Of a stretch of 64,000 nucleotides of DNA, positions 27,538 to 36,287 are shown one piece after another; position 1 is the first letter of the stretch, and the number at the start of each line of letters is the position of its first letter. Position numbers and translations under genes: made by a program. The notes beneath the pieces were generated by a model. It searched no databases. It was not told where the DNA came from and saw nothing but the letters and a program-made list of their open reading frames with translations. Source of the stretch: Zhihengliuella sp. (GTDB taxonomy: Bacteria; Actinomycetota; Actinomycetes; Actinomycetales; Micrococcaceae); contig NZ_JAPSJL010000002.1 in assembly GCF_031178195.1 (NCBI RefSeq), positions 454,314-518,313 on the forward strand, read 5' to 3'.

Positions 27538-28101
27538 GTGACTGATACGAACAGCGACCCCAGGGGACCGGAGACCTACTATCTCGGCGGAGGCTGCTTC
27601 TGGTGCCTCGACGCCGTCTATCGGAAGATCCGGGGCGTCACCGACGTCGTCTCCGGGTACCAGGGCGGGCATACGCCCGACCCGCACTATCGCGAGGTCT
27701 GCAGCGGCCACACCGGGCACGCCGAGGTCGTCGCCGTGACGTTCGATCCGGCGGTGGTGCCGAGCGACGTCATCCTGTCGATCTTCTTCACGATGCACGA
27801 TCCGACCACGCTGAACCGGCAGGGGTACGACGTCGGCACGCAGTACCGCTCCGTCATGTTCTACACCGACGAGCGGCAGCGCCGGACCTTCCATGCCGCT
27901 ATCGAGCGGCACCAGAGCGACTGGCCGGCGCCCCTCGTCACCGAGGTGTCGAGAGCGCCGAGATTCTACCCAGCCGAGGACATCCACCAGGATTTCTACG
28001 CCAAGAACCCGGGAGAGGGTTATTGCCAGGTCATAATCAACCCCAAGTTGAGCAAGGCGAGACAGTATTACGCCACGTGGCTCATGACCCCTCAGCACTG
28101 A
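27538..28101 (+). CDS. msrA: Peptide-methionine (S)-S-oxide reductase MsrA
   Basis: Repairs oxidised methionine (S-epimer) in proteins. The 187-residue protein has the active-site motif GGCFWC with the catalytic Cys20, followed by [13 protein letters not shown], the conserved [12 protein letters not shown], and TQYRSVMFY. The C-terminus is short, and any recycling cysteine is not obvious beyond Cys23 and the cysteines at CSGHTGH and GYCQV. The GTG at 27538 starts the gene; no ribosome-binding site precedes it, so it too may be leaderless. It is followed by cysK, 100 bp downstream, with its own probable -10 box. Confidence 0.94.
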   Translation: MTDTNSDPRGPETYYLGGGCFWCLDAVYRKIRGVTDVVSGYQGGHTPDPHYREVCSGHTGHAEVVAVTFDPAVVPSDVILSIFFTMHDPTTLNRQGYDVGTQYRSVMFYTDERQRRTFHAAIERHQSDWPAPLVTEVSRAPRFYPAEDIHQDFYAKNPGEGYCQVIINPKLSKARQYYATWLMTPQH

Positions 28102-28201
28102 CCGGCGAACTTCCCGGCGACGAATAGGGTGGACGCGTATGTCAGGGCGCGTCAGAGGCACCGCTGCACGTCCCGATCCGAACCATCAGATAGGACAGTT
28201 C

Positions 28202-29134
28202 ATGGGCAAGATCTATGACAACGTGACCGAACTCGTGGGCCGCACCCCGCTCGTGCGGCTCAACCGCCTCGCCGAGGGCCTCCCCGGCGACGTCGCCGTG
28301 AAGCTGGAGTTCTTCAACCCCGCCAACAGCGTCAAGGACCGCATCGGCGTGGCAATCATCGACGCCGCCGAGCGCGCCGGCGAGCTCCGTCCGGGCGGGA
28401 CCATCGTGGAGGGCACCTCCGGCAACACGGGCATCGCCCTGGCGATGGTCGGCGCGGCACGCGGGTACCGGGTCATCCTCACCATGCCGGAGACCATGTC
28501 CACCGAGCGCCGGGTGATGCTCCGCGCCTTCGGCGCCGAGATCGTCCTGACGCCGGGCTCCGAGGGCATGCGCGGCGCCGTCGAGAAGGCGAAGCAGATC
28601 GTCGCCACCACGGAGAACGCCATCTGGGCGCGGCAGTTCGCCAACCCGGCCAACGCCGAGATCCACCGCGCCACCACCGGCCAGGAGATCTGGGACGACA
28701 CGGATGGCGCGGTCGACGTCCTCGTGTCCGGCATCGGCACGGGCGGCACCATCACCGGCGCCGGCAACCTGCTCAAGGAGCTGAAGCCGTCGGTGAAGAT
28801 CGTCGCCGTCGAGCCGAAGGACTCCGCGATCCTCAACGGCGGCACGCCCGGGCCGCACAAGATCCAGGGTCTGGGCGCCAACTTCGTGCCGGAGATCCTG
28901 GACACCAACGTCTACGACGAGGTGCTGGACGCGACCGTCGAGGACTCGGTCACCACCGCGCGCGAGCTGGGAACCCAGGAGGGCATCCTGGGCGGCATCT
29001 CCTCCGGTGCGGCGGTCTGGGGTGCGCTCCAGGTCGCGGCGCGTCCGGAGAGCCAGGGCAAGCTCATCGTCGCCGTGGTGCCGGACTTCGGCGAACGCTA
29101 CATCTCCACGCTGCTGTACGACGACATCCGCTGA
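28202..29134 (+). CDS. cysK: Cysteine synthase CysK
   Basis: PLP enzyme that makes L-cysteine from O-acetylserine and sulfide. The 310-residue protein has the Schiff-base lysine in NPANSVKDR (Lys45), the phosphate/substrate loop TSGNTG, and the C-terminal GISSGAAV that binds PLP phosphate. It is the A-type isoform length. The ATG at 28202 is preceded by AGGACAG; the family begins near MGKIYDN, so an in-frame ATG at 28139 is not used. TAGGGT at 28125-28130 probably drives it, giving a leader of about 60 bases. It is followed by cysE 21 bp later, and its product feeds mycothiol synthesis. Confidence 0.96.
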   Translation: MGKIYDNVTELVGRTPLVRLNRLAEGLPGDVAVKLEFFNPANSVKDRIGVAIIDAAERAGELRPGGTIVEGTSGNTGIALAMVGAARGYRVILTMPETMSTERRVMLRAFGAEIVLTPGSEGMRGAVEKAKQIVATTENAIWARQFANPANAEIHRATTGQEIWDDTDGAVDVLVSGIGTGGTITGAGNLLKELKPSVKIVAVEPKDSAILNGGTPGPHKIQGLGANFVPEILDTNVYDEVLDATVEDSVTTARELGTQEGILGGISSGAAVWGALQVAARPESQGKLIVAVVPDFGERYISTLLYDDIR

Positions 29135-29155
29135 CCGAAGGCTAGGCATCCCCAC

Positions 29156-29740
29156 GTGAGTTTCCTGTCCCGGCTGAAAGAGGATCTGGTCGGCGCCCGT
29201 GCGCACGATCCCGCTGCGCGCGGCGACGTCGAGAACTTCCTGGCGTACTCGGGCCTGCACGCGATCTGGTTCCACCGCGTCGCGCACCGGCTGTGGCAGC
29301 GGCCCGAGCTGAGACTGCCGGCCCGGTTGCTGTCCCAGTTCGCGCGGTTCCTGACGGGAATCGAGATCCACCCGGGTGCCACGATCGGGCGGCGCTTCTT
29401 CATCGACCACGGGTCCGGCGTCGTGATCGGCGAGACGGCCGAGGTGGGCGACGACGTGATGCTCTACCACGGCGTGACCCTCGGCGGTCGCTCGCTGGCC
29501 AAGACCAAGCGGCACCCCACGATCGGCGACCGGGTGGTGATCGGCGCGGGGGCGAAAGTCCTCGGCCCGATCACCATCGGCGCTGACTCGGCGATCGGCG
29601 CCAACGCCGTCGTGGTGAAGGACGCTCCCCCGCACTCGATCGTGACGGGCATCCCTGCGGTCAACCGGCCACGGCGCCCGGAGGAGCACAAGCCGGCCGT
29701 CGACCCGGCCGAGTACGTGGACCCGGCCATCTGGATCTGA
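29156..29740 (+). CDS. cysE: Serine O-acetyltransferase CysE (EpsC)
   Basis: Acetylates serine with acetyl-CoA to give O-acetylserine, the substrate of CysK. The 194-residue protein is the short actinobacterial/Gram-positive form. A helical N-terminal region (1-75) leads into left-handed beta-helix hexapeptide repeats: [28 protein letters not shown] and [15 protein letters not shown]. The catalytic histidines are in FFIDHGSGV and LYHGVTLGG. It starts with GTG 21 bp after cysK, forming a cysteine operon, and may form the usual synthase complex with CysK. Confidence 0.95.
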   Translation: MSFLSRLKEDLVGARAHDPAARGDVENFLAYSGLHAIWFHRVAHRLWQRPELRLPARLLSQFARFLTGIEIHPGATIGRRFFIDHGSGVVIGETAEVGDDVMLYHGVTLGGRSLAKTKRHPTIGDRVVIGAGAKVLGPITIGADSAIGANAVVVKDAPPHSIVTGIPAVNRPRRPEEHKPAVDPAEYVDPAIWI

Positions 29741-29758
29741 CCGGCCCCTGGTCCCGGA

Positions 29759-29800
29759 CACGAAGGAGCCCCGCGGCATCAGCCGCGGGGCTCCTTCGTG
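29759..29800 (+). terminator. Terminator of cysE
   Basis: Perfect 19-base stem, CACGAAGGAGCC... at 29759-29777, loop ATCA (29778-29781) and complement 29782-29800. No T-tract follows. It also faces rpsD, but a second hairpin lies closer to it. Confidence 0.85.
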
Positions 29801-29804
29801 GTAT

Positions 29805-29830
29805 CCCGTCCCACCCGGAGGTGGGACGGG
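29805..29830 (-). terminator. Terminator of rpsD
   Basis: Perfect 11-base stem CCCGTCCCACC / GGTGGGACGGG with loop CGGA, just downstream of rpsD on the minus strand. With the neighbouring cysE hairpin it separates the two convergent genes. Confidence 0.7.
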
Positions 29831-29849
29831 CGCCCGATCCCGGGGGACC

Positions 29850-30476
29850 TTAGCGGGCGTAGTACTCGACGACGAGGTTCTCTTCGCAGGTCACGGGGAC
29901 CTCGGAGCGCTTCGGGCGGCGAACGAGCGTGGCCTGCAGCGACTCGAGCTTGACGTCCAGGTAGGACGGCACGGTCGGCAGGACGTCGCGGTGGGCGCCG
30001 GCTGCGGCGAGCTGGAACGGCTCGAACTTCTCCGAGCGCTCGTGGACCGCGATGACCTGGCCCTCGGAGACGCGGAAGGACGGGCGGTCCACGCGCTTGC
30101 CGTCGACGGTGATGTGGCGGTGCACGACCAGCTGGCGGGCCTGGGCGATGGTGCGGGCGAAGCCGGCACGCAGGACCAGTGCGTCCAGACGCATCTCCAG
30201 CAGCTCGACCAGGTTCTCACCGGTCAGGCCGGCGGTGCGGCGGGCTTCCTCGAAGACGCGCGTCATCTGCGCCTCGCGGATGCCGTACTGAGCGCGCAGA
30301 CGCTGCTTCTCGCGCAGACGGACTGCGTAGTCGCTGTCCTGCTTCTTGCGGGCGCGTCCGTGCTGGCCGGGGCCGTACGGGCGACGCTCCATGTACTTCT
30401 CTGCCTTGGGGGTCAGAGCGATGCCGAGGGCTCGCGAGATGCGAACCTTGCGGCGGGCACGGGTGTTGTTAGCCAC
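29850..30476 (-). CDS. rpsD: 30S ribosomal protein S4
   Basis: Primary 16S rRNA-binding protein and assembly organiser of the small subunit. The product is 208 residues, the usual actinobacterial length. The N-terminal part carries KVRISRALGIALTP and the RPYGPGQHGRARKK basic segment; the S4 RNA-binding domain follows with RLDALVLRAGFARTIAQARQ and HRHITVDGKRV. The start is the GTG at 30476 with AGGAG six bases upstream. The 160-base leader has a small hairpin (CTCC-ATCAT-GGAG) and may mediate S4 autoregulation, but no known S4-leader motif is recognised. It is a single-gene unit here and not part of the alpha operon. Confidence 0.97.
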   Translation of the reverse strand: MANNTRARRKVRISRALGIALTPKAEKYMERRPYGPGQHGRARKKQDSDYAVRLREKQRLRAQYGIREAQMTRVFEEARRTAGLTGENLVELLEMRLDALVLRAGFARTIAQARQLVVHRHITVDGKRVDRPSFRVSEGQVIAVHERSEKFEPFQLAAAGAHRDVLPTVPSYLDVKLESLQATLVRRPKRSEVPVTCEENLVVEYYAR

Positions 30477-30643
30477 GTGTCTCCTACTTTCGTTCGGCGG
30501 CTGCTTCCACGCTGGCCTCCATGATGGAGAGTTTCGGGGAGCCGCGCCCCGGAGTCCTACAACCGTCGAACCGGCCGGACCGCCGGAGCGGGATGCGGGC
30601 ACGGTGAAACGACGGCTTGCCAGCCGACGTACCATCCTAGCAT

Positions 30644-30674
30644 GCACGGCCCGCCGGGCCGGGGCGGGCCGTGC
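30644..30674 (-). terminator. Terminator of rarA
   Basis: Perfect 12-base stem GCACGGCCCGCC / GGCGGGCCGTGC with a seven-base loop, right after the rarA stop. The rpsD promoter region overlaps or follows it; TAGGAT at 30639-30634 could be the rpsD -10 box. Confidence 0.75.
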
Positions 30675-30678
30675 GGGT

Positions 30679-32142
30679 TCAGCGGCCGCGGATGATCTCC
30701 CGCAGCCGGGCCAGCCGCTCGGAGATGGAGCGCTCGGCGCCGTTCCCCGTGGGCGCGTAGTAGTCGTGTCCCACGAGGTCGTCGGGGGCGTACTGCTGCT
30801 CCGCGACGCCGTGGGGCGCGTCGTGGGAGTACTTGTACCCGGCCCCGTGGCCGAGCTGCTTGGCCCCCGGGTAGTGGGCGTCGCGCAGGTGGGCGGGCAC
30901 GCCTTGCCCGCGGCCGGCGCGCACGTCGGCGATCGCCGCGTCCAGCGCCTTGTAGGACGCGTTGGACTTCGGCGCCGTGGCGAGATGGACAACGGCCTGC
31001 GCGAGCACGATGCGGCCCTCCGGCATGCCGATCAGCTGCACGGCCTGCGCCGCGGACACCGCCATCGGCAGAGCCGTCGGGTCCGCCATCCCGACGTCCT
31101 CGCTGGCACTGATGATGATCCGCCGGGCGATGAACCGGGGGTCCTCGCCCGCCTCGATCATCTTGGCCAGGTAGTGCAGCGCGGCATCCACGTCCGAACC
31201 GCGAATGGACTTGATGAAGGCGCTGACGACGTCGTAGTGCTGGTCGCCCGCGCGGTCGTAGCGCTGGGCGGCCACGTCCATGGCGCGCTCGGCGTCCTCG
31301 AGCGTGACGACGGCGCCGTCGTCGTCCGTCGTCTCCCCGGACTCCTCTACCTCTGGTGCCTGCTCCCCGGCCCCCTGCATCGCGCGGTCCCCGCCGGCGG
31401 CGGGACCGCTGAGCGCGACGGCGACCGCCGCCTCGAGTGCTGTCAGGGAGCGTCGCGCGTCGCCGCCGGAGAGCTTGACCAGGTGCTCGAGCGCCTCGTC
31501 CGTGAGGCGGACCGAGCCGTTCAGGCCCCGCTCCTCCTCCACGGCCCGGACCAGCAGGCTGCGGATGTCCTGGTCCTCCAGCGGCTTCAGCGTCAGCAGC
31601 AGCGAGCGCGAGAGTAACGGGGAGACCACGGAGAAGGACGGGTTCTCGGTGGTGGCCGCGACGAGGACCACCCAGCCGTTCTCCACGCCGGGCAGGAGCG
31701 CGTCCTGCTGGGCCTTGTTGAACCGGTGGATCTCGTCGAGGAAGAGGACCGTGGTCCGGCCGTTGAGGTCGCGGTCGGTCAGCGCCTGGCTCATGACGCG
31801 GCGGACGTCCTTGACGCCGGCGGTGATGGCGGAGAGCTCGACGAACTTCCGGCCCGGCCCCCGGGCGATCACGTGGGCGAGCGTGGTCTTGCCCGTGCCC
31901 GGAGGCCCCCAGAGGATGACGCTCGTCAGACCCGCGGGGCCGGCCTTGGCGCCCTGCGCCAGCTGGCGCAGGGGCGAGCCGGGTCCGAGCAGGTGCTGCT
32001 GGCCCACCAGCTCGTCGAGGCTGCGTGGGCGCATCCGGACCGCGAGCGGCGGGAGCGGCCGGGTGCCGCCGTCGTCGGGCGGCCCGCCCCGCTCTTCCGG
32101 CTCGTCGTCGAAGGCCGCCAGGCCGCTGAACAAGTCACTCAC
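30679..32142 (-). CDS. rarA: Replication-associated recombination protein A
   Basis: AAA+ ATPase of the RarA/MgsA/WRNIP1 family, acting at stalled replication forks. The 487-residue protein has Walker A GPPGTGKT (79-86), Walker [10 protein letters not shown], and sensor 1 [10 protein letters not shown], then the helical tetramerisation region and the C-terminal domain with [16 protein letters not shown]. The segment around residues 275-290 has a Glu/Asp-rich insert. The GTG at 32142 was chosen because TAGGCT lies six bases upstream, a leaderless arrangement. It precedes rpsD and aspS in the order seen across Micrococcaceae. Confidence 0.95.
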   Translation of the reverse strand: MSDLFSGLAAFDDEPEERGGPPDDGGTRPLPPLAVRMRPRSLDELVGQQHLLGPGSPLRQLAQGAKAGPAGLTSVILWGPPGTGKTTLAHVIARGPGRKFVELSAITAGVKDVRRVMSQALTDRDLNGRTTVLFLDEIHRFNKAQQDALLPGVENGWVVLVAATTENPSFSVVSPLLSRSLLLTLKPLEDQDIRSLLVRAVEEERGLNGSVRLTDEALEHLVKLSGGDARRSLTALEAAVAVALSGPAAGGDRAMQGAGEQAPEVEESGETTDDDGAVVTLEDAERAMDVAAQRYDRAGDQHYDVVSAFIKSIRGSDVDAALHYLAKMIEAGEDPRFIARRIIISASEDVGMADPTALPMAVSAAQAVQLIGMPEGRIVLAQAVVHLATAPKSNASYKALDAAIADVRAGRGQGVPAHLRDAHYPGAKQLGHGAGYKYSHDAPHGVAEQQYAPDDLVGHDYYAPTGNGAERSISERLARLREIIRGR

Positions 32143-32148
32143 GCCCCC

Positions 32149-32154
32149 AGCCTA
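32149..32154 (-). promoter_or_regulatory. -10 box of a leaderless promoter for rarA
   Basis: Minus-strand TAGGCT ends six bases before the GTG start at 32142, with GGGGGC between, which is not a good ribosome-binding site. No -35 box was identified. Confidence 0.4.
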
Positions 32155-32252
32155 CTCACCCGGCGCCCGCCGGACGGCCGCGTCCGCCCTCGGGCGGAGG
32201 GCGGTAGAGTCGCGTGCGGCACACCACGGACAGGACCACCGGGAGGACGAGG

Positions 32253-32687
32253 ATGAAGGCGGTCGCGCAACGCGTTGCGGAGGCACGGGTCACAGTCGAG
32301 GGCGAGGTCGTCGGCTCGATCGGGACGGGTCTGCTCGTACTGCTCGGGGTCACGCACGACGACGGTCCGCAGGAGGCCGTGAAGCTCGCCGAGAAGGTCT
32401 GGCGGCTGCGGATGCTCGAGGACGAGCAGTCCTGCGAGAGCGCCGGCGCCCCGTTGCTCGTCGTCAGCCAGTTCACCCTCTACGGCGAGGTGCGCAAGGG
32501 GCGACGGCCGTCCTGGACCCAGGCCTCCGGACGCGATCACTCGGAACCGCTCTACGAGGCGTTCGTCGCGCATCTGCGCACCCTGGGCGCCCACGTCGAG
32601 ACCGGCTCCTTCGGAGCCATGATGGACGTCGCCAGCGTGAACTCCGGACCTTTCACACTGATCGTCGACACCGCCGACCTGCCGTAG
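32253..32687 (+). CDS. dtd: D-aminoacyl-tRNA deacylase
   Basis: Hydrolyses D-aminoacyl-tRNAs and glycyl-tRNA(Ala), preventing D-amino acid incorporation. The 144-residue length fits the family. The active-site signatures are SQFTLYG and the C-terminal NSGPFTLI (the NxGPxT motif), with KAVAQRVAEARV at the N-terminus. The ATG at 32253 is preceded by GGGAGGACGAGG; TAGAGT at 32205-32210 is a likely -10 box, giving a leader of about 36 bases. It is divergent from rarA and convergent with aspS. Confidence 0.96.
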   Translation: MKAVAQRVAEARVTVEGEVVGSIGTGLLVLLGVTHDDGPQEAVKLAEKVWRLRMLEDEQSCESAGAPLLVVSQFTLYGEVRKGRRPSWTQASGRDHSEPLYEAFVAHLRTLGAHVETGSFGAMMDVASVNSGPFTLIVDTADLP

Positions 32688-32745
32688 GCGACCCCGGCGC
32701 CGGAGCGGTGTCCGGGGGCGTTGCGGCAGAGGTCCCCGGCACAGA

Positions 32746-32821
32746 ACGACGGCGGCCGCACCACCTCGCCAGATCCGGATGCTGGGTGCCATCCGAGCGG
32801 GAGGGGCGCGGCCGCCGTCGT
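32746..32821. terminator. 76-nt imperfect palindrome between dtd and aspS
   Basis: Outer arms ACGACGGCGGCCGC (32746-32759) and GCGGCCGCCGTCGT (32808-32821) are exact complements. Between them the sequence can fold further, with CGGATG / CATCCG around CTGGGTGC. It sits between convergent genes, so bidirectional termination is likely; it is larger and more structured than the other terminators in the window. Confidence 0.6.
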
Positions 32822-32856
32822 ACGCCGTAGTCCCGGCGACGAGTGCCGGACGGACC

Positions 32857-34665
32857 CTACTGGGCCGCGGCCGCCTTCTCCGCCGTCTCGGCGGACTCCG
32901 CCTTCTTCGGCTCCGGCTTGGTGTCCACGCCGGCCTCCTTGCGCTGCTGCGGCGTGATCGGCGCCGGGGCGCTGGTCAGTGGGTCGAAGCCGCCGCCGGT
33001 CTTCGGGAACGCGATGACGTCGCGGATCGACTCGGAGTCGGTCAGCAGCTGCAGGACGCGGTCCCAGCCGAACGCGATGCCGCCGTGGGGCGGGGCGCCG
33101 TACTTGAAGCCCTCGAGCAGGAACCCGAACTTGGTCTGCGCGGACTCCTCGTCCAGGCCCATCAGGCGGAAGACGCGCTCCTGGACCTCGCGATCGTGGA
33201 TACGGATGGAACCGCCGCCGATCTCGTTGCCGTTGCAGACGATGTCGTAGGCGTAGGACAGCGCGCTGGCCGGATCCTGGTCGAACGTGTCCAGGTGCTC
33301 CGGCTTCGGCGACGTGAAGGCGTGGTGGACGGCGGTCCACTTGCCCGCACCGACGGCGACGTCGCCCGAGGCGACCGCCTCCTCGGCGGGCTCGAACATC
33401 GGCGCGTCCACGACCCACACGAAGGCCCAGTCGCCCTCGGCGATCTGGCCGGTGCGGTGGCCGATCTCCACGCGGGCGGCACCGAGCAGCGCGCGGGAGG
33501 TCCGGGCCTCGCCCGCGGCGAAGAAGATGCAGTCCCCGGGCGCGGCGCCGACCGTGCCGGCGAGGTGCTCGCGCTCGAAGTCGGTGAGGTTCTTCGCCAC
33601 CGGGCCGGTCAGGGATCCGTCCTCCTGGACCAGCACGTACGCGAGTCCCTTGGCGCCGCGCTGCTTGGCCCACTCCTGCCAGGCGTCCAGCGTGCGCCGC
33701 GGCTGCGACGCCCCGCCCGGCATGACCACGGCGCCGACGTACGGTGCCTGGAAGACGCGGAAGGTGGTGTCCTTGAAGAACTCCGTGAGCTCGGTCAGCT
33801 CCAGACCGAACCGCAGGTCGGGCTTGTCCGAGCCGTACTTCTCCATCGCCTCGGCGTACGTCATGCGTCGGATCGGCGTCTCGATGTCGACGTCGATCAG
33901 CTTCCAGAGCGCCTTGACGATCTTCTCGCCGAGCGCGATGACGTCGTCCTGCTCCACGAACGAGGCCTCGATGTCGAGCTGCGTGAACTCGGGCTGGCGG
34001 TCGGCGCGGAAGTCCTCGTCGCGGTAGCAGCGGGCGATCTGGTAGTACTTCTCGAAGCCGCCGACCTGCAGCAGCTGCTTGAACAGCTGCGGCGACTGCG
34101 GCAGCGCGTACCAGGAGCCGGGGGCCAGGCGGGCCGGCACCAGGAAGTCGCGGGCGCCCTCGGGAGTGGACCGCGTCAGGGTCGGCGTCTCGATCTCGAT
34201 GTATCCCTCGGTGTGCAGGACGTCGCGGGCCACGCGGTTCGCCTCGGAGCGGAGGCGGATGTTGTGGGCCGGCCGCGGGCGCCGCAGGTCGAGGTAGCGG
34301 TGGCGCAGGCGCGCCTCCTCGCCGACCTCGACGTGCTCGTCGATCTGGAACGGCAGTGGGGCCGACGTGTTCAGCACGGTCACGGTCTCGGCCATGACCT
34401 CGATCTCGCCGGTCGCCAGGGCGGGATTCTCGTTGCCCTCGGGGCGGCGCTCGACGGTGCCGACCACCTGGAGGACGAACTCGTTGCGCAGCGCGTGGAA
34501 GTCGTCCTCGTTGCGCACCACCACCTGGGCCACGCCGGACGCGTCGCGCAGGTCGAGGAAGGCCACGCCTCCGTGGTCCCTCCGCCGGGCGACCCAGCCT
34601 GCCAAGGTGACGGTCTGGCCAATGTGCTCTGCCCTGAGGGTTCCCAGGTCGTGAGTGCGCAGCAC
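32857..34665 (-). CDS. aspS: Aspartyl-tRNA synthetase
   Basis: Class IIb synthetase of 602 residues. The N-terminal OB-fold anticodon domain includes [20 protein letters not shown]; class II motif 2 is in [23 protein letters not shown] region and motif 3 in [14 protein letters not shown] near the C-terminus; the GAD insertion lies between. The long form is bacterial. If the genome lacks asnS, this enzyme would charge both tRNA-Asp and tRNA-Asn with help from GatCAB, which cannot be judged here. The last 40 residues ([16 protein letters not shown] type) form a Lys/Ala/Glu tail. The GTG at 34665 has AAAGGA upstream. Confidence 0.96.
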   Translation of the reverse strand: MLRTHDLGTLRAEHIGQTVTLAGWVARRRDHGGVAFLDLRDASGVAQVVVRNEDDFHALRNEFVLQVVGTVERRPEGNENPALATGEIEVMAETVTVLNTSAPLPFQIDEHVEVGEEARLRHRYLDLRRPRPAHNIRLRSEANRVARDVLHTEGYIEIETPTLTRSTPEGARDFLVPARLAPGSWYALPQSPQLFKQLLQVGGFEKYYQIARCYRDEDFRADRQPEFTQLDIEASFVEQDDVIALGEKIVKALWKLIDVDIETPIRRMTYAEAMEKYGSDKPDLRFGLELTELTEFFKDTTFRVFQAPYVGAVVMPGGASQPRRTLDAWQEWAKQRGAKGLAYVLVQEDGSLTGPVAKNLTDFEREHLAGTVGAAPGDCIFFAAGEARTSRALLGAARVEIGHRTGQIAEGDWAFVWVVDAPMFEPAEEAVASGDVAVGAGKWTAVHHAFTSPKPEHLDTFDQDPASALSYAYDIVCNGNEIGGGSIRIHDREVQERVFRLMGLDEESAQTKFGFLLEGFKYGAPPHGGIAFGWDRVLQLLTDSESIRDVIAFPKTGGGFDPLTSAPAPITPQQRKEAGVDTKPEPKKAESAETAEKAAAAQ

Positions 34666-34812
34666 TGCGGTCCTTTCATAAGGGGTGAAGTCGGATCCCG
34701 CACGAGTTTACCGCTTCGCACCTGCGCCCTCGTTTACCCTCTGTACACGTGCAGGGCCCATGCTGGGGCGTCGGCCGCGGCGAGCGCTCGCTGCCGGACT
34801 GGAGGGGACGGG

Positions 34813-36168
34813 ATGACGGCGAGCAGCGCATCGCGCGGTCGGCTGGAACGCCGGCTGGGACCGGTGGACGCCACGGCCATCGGCGTCGGCTCGATGGTCG
34901 GAGCCGGCGTCTTCGTGGTGCTCGCACCCGCGGCCCGGGCGTCCGGCGGGCTCCTGCTCGTCGCCGTCCTTGTTGCGGCCGGACTGGCGCTGGCGAACGC
35001 CCTGTCGACGGCGGCGCTGGCGTCCGTGCACCCCACCTCGGGCGGCGCGTACGCCTACGGGCGGCACGAGCTCGGTGCGTGGCCCGGTTTCGTGGCCGGC
35101 TGGGGTTTCGTGACCGGCAAGACGGCGTCCTGCGCCGCGATGGCGCTGGCCCTGGGCACCTACATCCAGCCCGGTGCTGCCCGGCTGTGGGCCTCGGCCG
35201 CCGTCGTCGCGGTCACGGCCGTCAATCTGCTCGGCGTCACGCGCACGGCCGCCGCAGCGAAGCTGCTCGTCCTGCCGGTCCTCGCGGTGCTCGTCTGGGT
35301 CGGTGCGGCAGCGCTCGGCGCCGATCCCGGCTCCGGAGCGTCAGCCGTGACGACGACGCCGGGCCTCGGCTTGTCGAGCGACGCGCCTGCGGACGGCACG
35401 GTGACGGGCGTGCTCCAGGCGGCGGGGCTCCTGTTCTTCGCCTACGCAGGATACGCTCGCGTCGCCACGCTCGGCGAAGAGGTCCGGAACCCCCGCCGGA
35501 CCATCCCGCTCGCCGTAGTCGCCGCACTGACGACGACGGTGCTGCTGTACCTCCTGCTCGCCGTCGCGGTATCCCGGTTCCTGGGGCTGCCCGCGCTCGC
35601 GGCCAGCCCGGCACCGGTCGCGGACGCGGCCACGGGCCTGGGCATCCCGGCGCCCGTCGTCGTCGCGGCCGCGTGCGTGGCGATCCTGGGCGCGCTGCTC
35701 TCGCTGGTCGCGGGGGTGTCCCGGACGCTGCTGGCGATGGCCCGCGAGGGGGATGTGCCGGCGGACCTGGCGCGGATCGCGTCGCTGCGCGGCCTCTTCT
35801 CCCCCGGCCCGCACCCGCCGGTGGACGCCCGGGGTGCGCCGGAGCGTCACGCCGTGCCGTGGGCGGGGCAGCTCGCGGTCGGCGTCGTCGTGCTGCTCCT
35901 GGTCCAGGCGGGCGACCTGACCACGGTCATCGGGTTCTCGAGCTTCGGGGTGCTGGTGTACTACGGTGTGGCGAATCTGGCCGCGTGGCGGCTGGGCGCG
36001 CGGCGGCCCTGGTACTGCCCACGCTGGGTGCCGGCCCTGGGTGCCGTCGCCTGCACTGCGGTGGCGTTCCTGCTGCCCTCGGCCTCGGTCCTGACCATGC
36101 TCGGCGTGTTCGCCGTCGGGATCGTCTACCGGCTGGTGCGGATCGCGCTGCGGCGGCCCGCCGACTGA
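34813..36168 (+). CDS. APC-superfamily amino acid permease
   Basis: Membrane transporter of 451 residues with about 12 hydrophobic segments. The N-terminal AIGVGSMVGAGVFVVLAP carries the APC superfamily unwound-helix glycines; ASVHPTSGGAYAYGRHELG follows, and AGLLFFAYAGYARVATLGEE is the TM6-region signature. It probably imports an amino acid or amine by proton symport; the substrate is unknown. The ATG at 34813 with GGAGGGGACGGG upstream was chosen. It is divergent from aspS. An earlier in-frame extension runs antisense through aspS and is not real. Confidence 0.88.
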   Translation: MTASSASRGRLERRLGPVDATAIGVGSMVGAGVFVVLAPAARASGGLLLVAVLVAAGLALANALSTAALASVHPTSGGAYAYGRHELGAWPGFVAGWGFVTGKTASCAAMALALGTYIQPGAARLWASAAVVAVTAVNLLGVTRTAAAAKLLVLPVLAVLVWVGAAALGADPGSGASAVTTTPGLGLSSDAPADGTVTGVLQAAGLLFFAYAGYARVATLGEEVRNPRRTIPLAVVAALTTTVLLYLLLAVAVSRFLGLPALAASPAPVADAATGLGIPAPVVVAAACVAILGALLSLVAGVSRTLLAMAREGDVPADLARIASLRGLFSPGPHPPVDARGAPERHAVPWAGQLAVGVVVLLLVQAGDLTTVIGFSSFGVLVYYGVANLAAWRLGARRPWYCPRWVPALGAVACTAVAFLLPSASVLTMLGVFAVGIVYRLVRIALRRPAD

Positions 36169-36185
36169 CGCGCGCCGACTACGGA

Positions 36186-36213
36186 CTCGAGAGGAGCAGC
36201 CTCGAGAGGAGCA
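36186..36213 (+). repeat. Short tandem repeat, 15-bp period
   Basis: CTCGAGAGGAGCAGC at 36186-36200 is followed at once by a partial second copy CTCGAGAGGAGCA at 36201-36213. It is non-coding, between the permease and hisS. No function is evident. Confidence 0.6.
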
Positions 36214-36287
36214 CCGGGGCGGTCGACCGAGGCCCGGCTGCCGTGCCCCTCACTGCGAGGATCCGGACCCGTGCAGGCCCGGCCGGA

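Noticed and set aside
28139..28201. Upstream ATG for cysK
   Set aside because: The extra 21 residues match no cysteine synthase N-terminus. The ATG at 28202 fits the family and has AGGACAG upstream.
32779..36168. Very long open frame (over 1,100 codons) on the plus strand
   Set aside because: The first 2 kb are antisense to aspS and have the repetitive Arg/Leu/Val/Asp composition of a high-GC shadow frame. Only the last 451 codons, the permease, are real.
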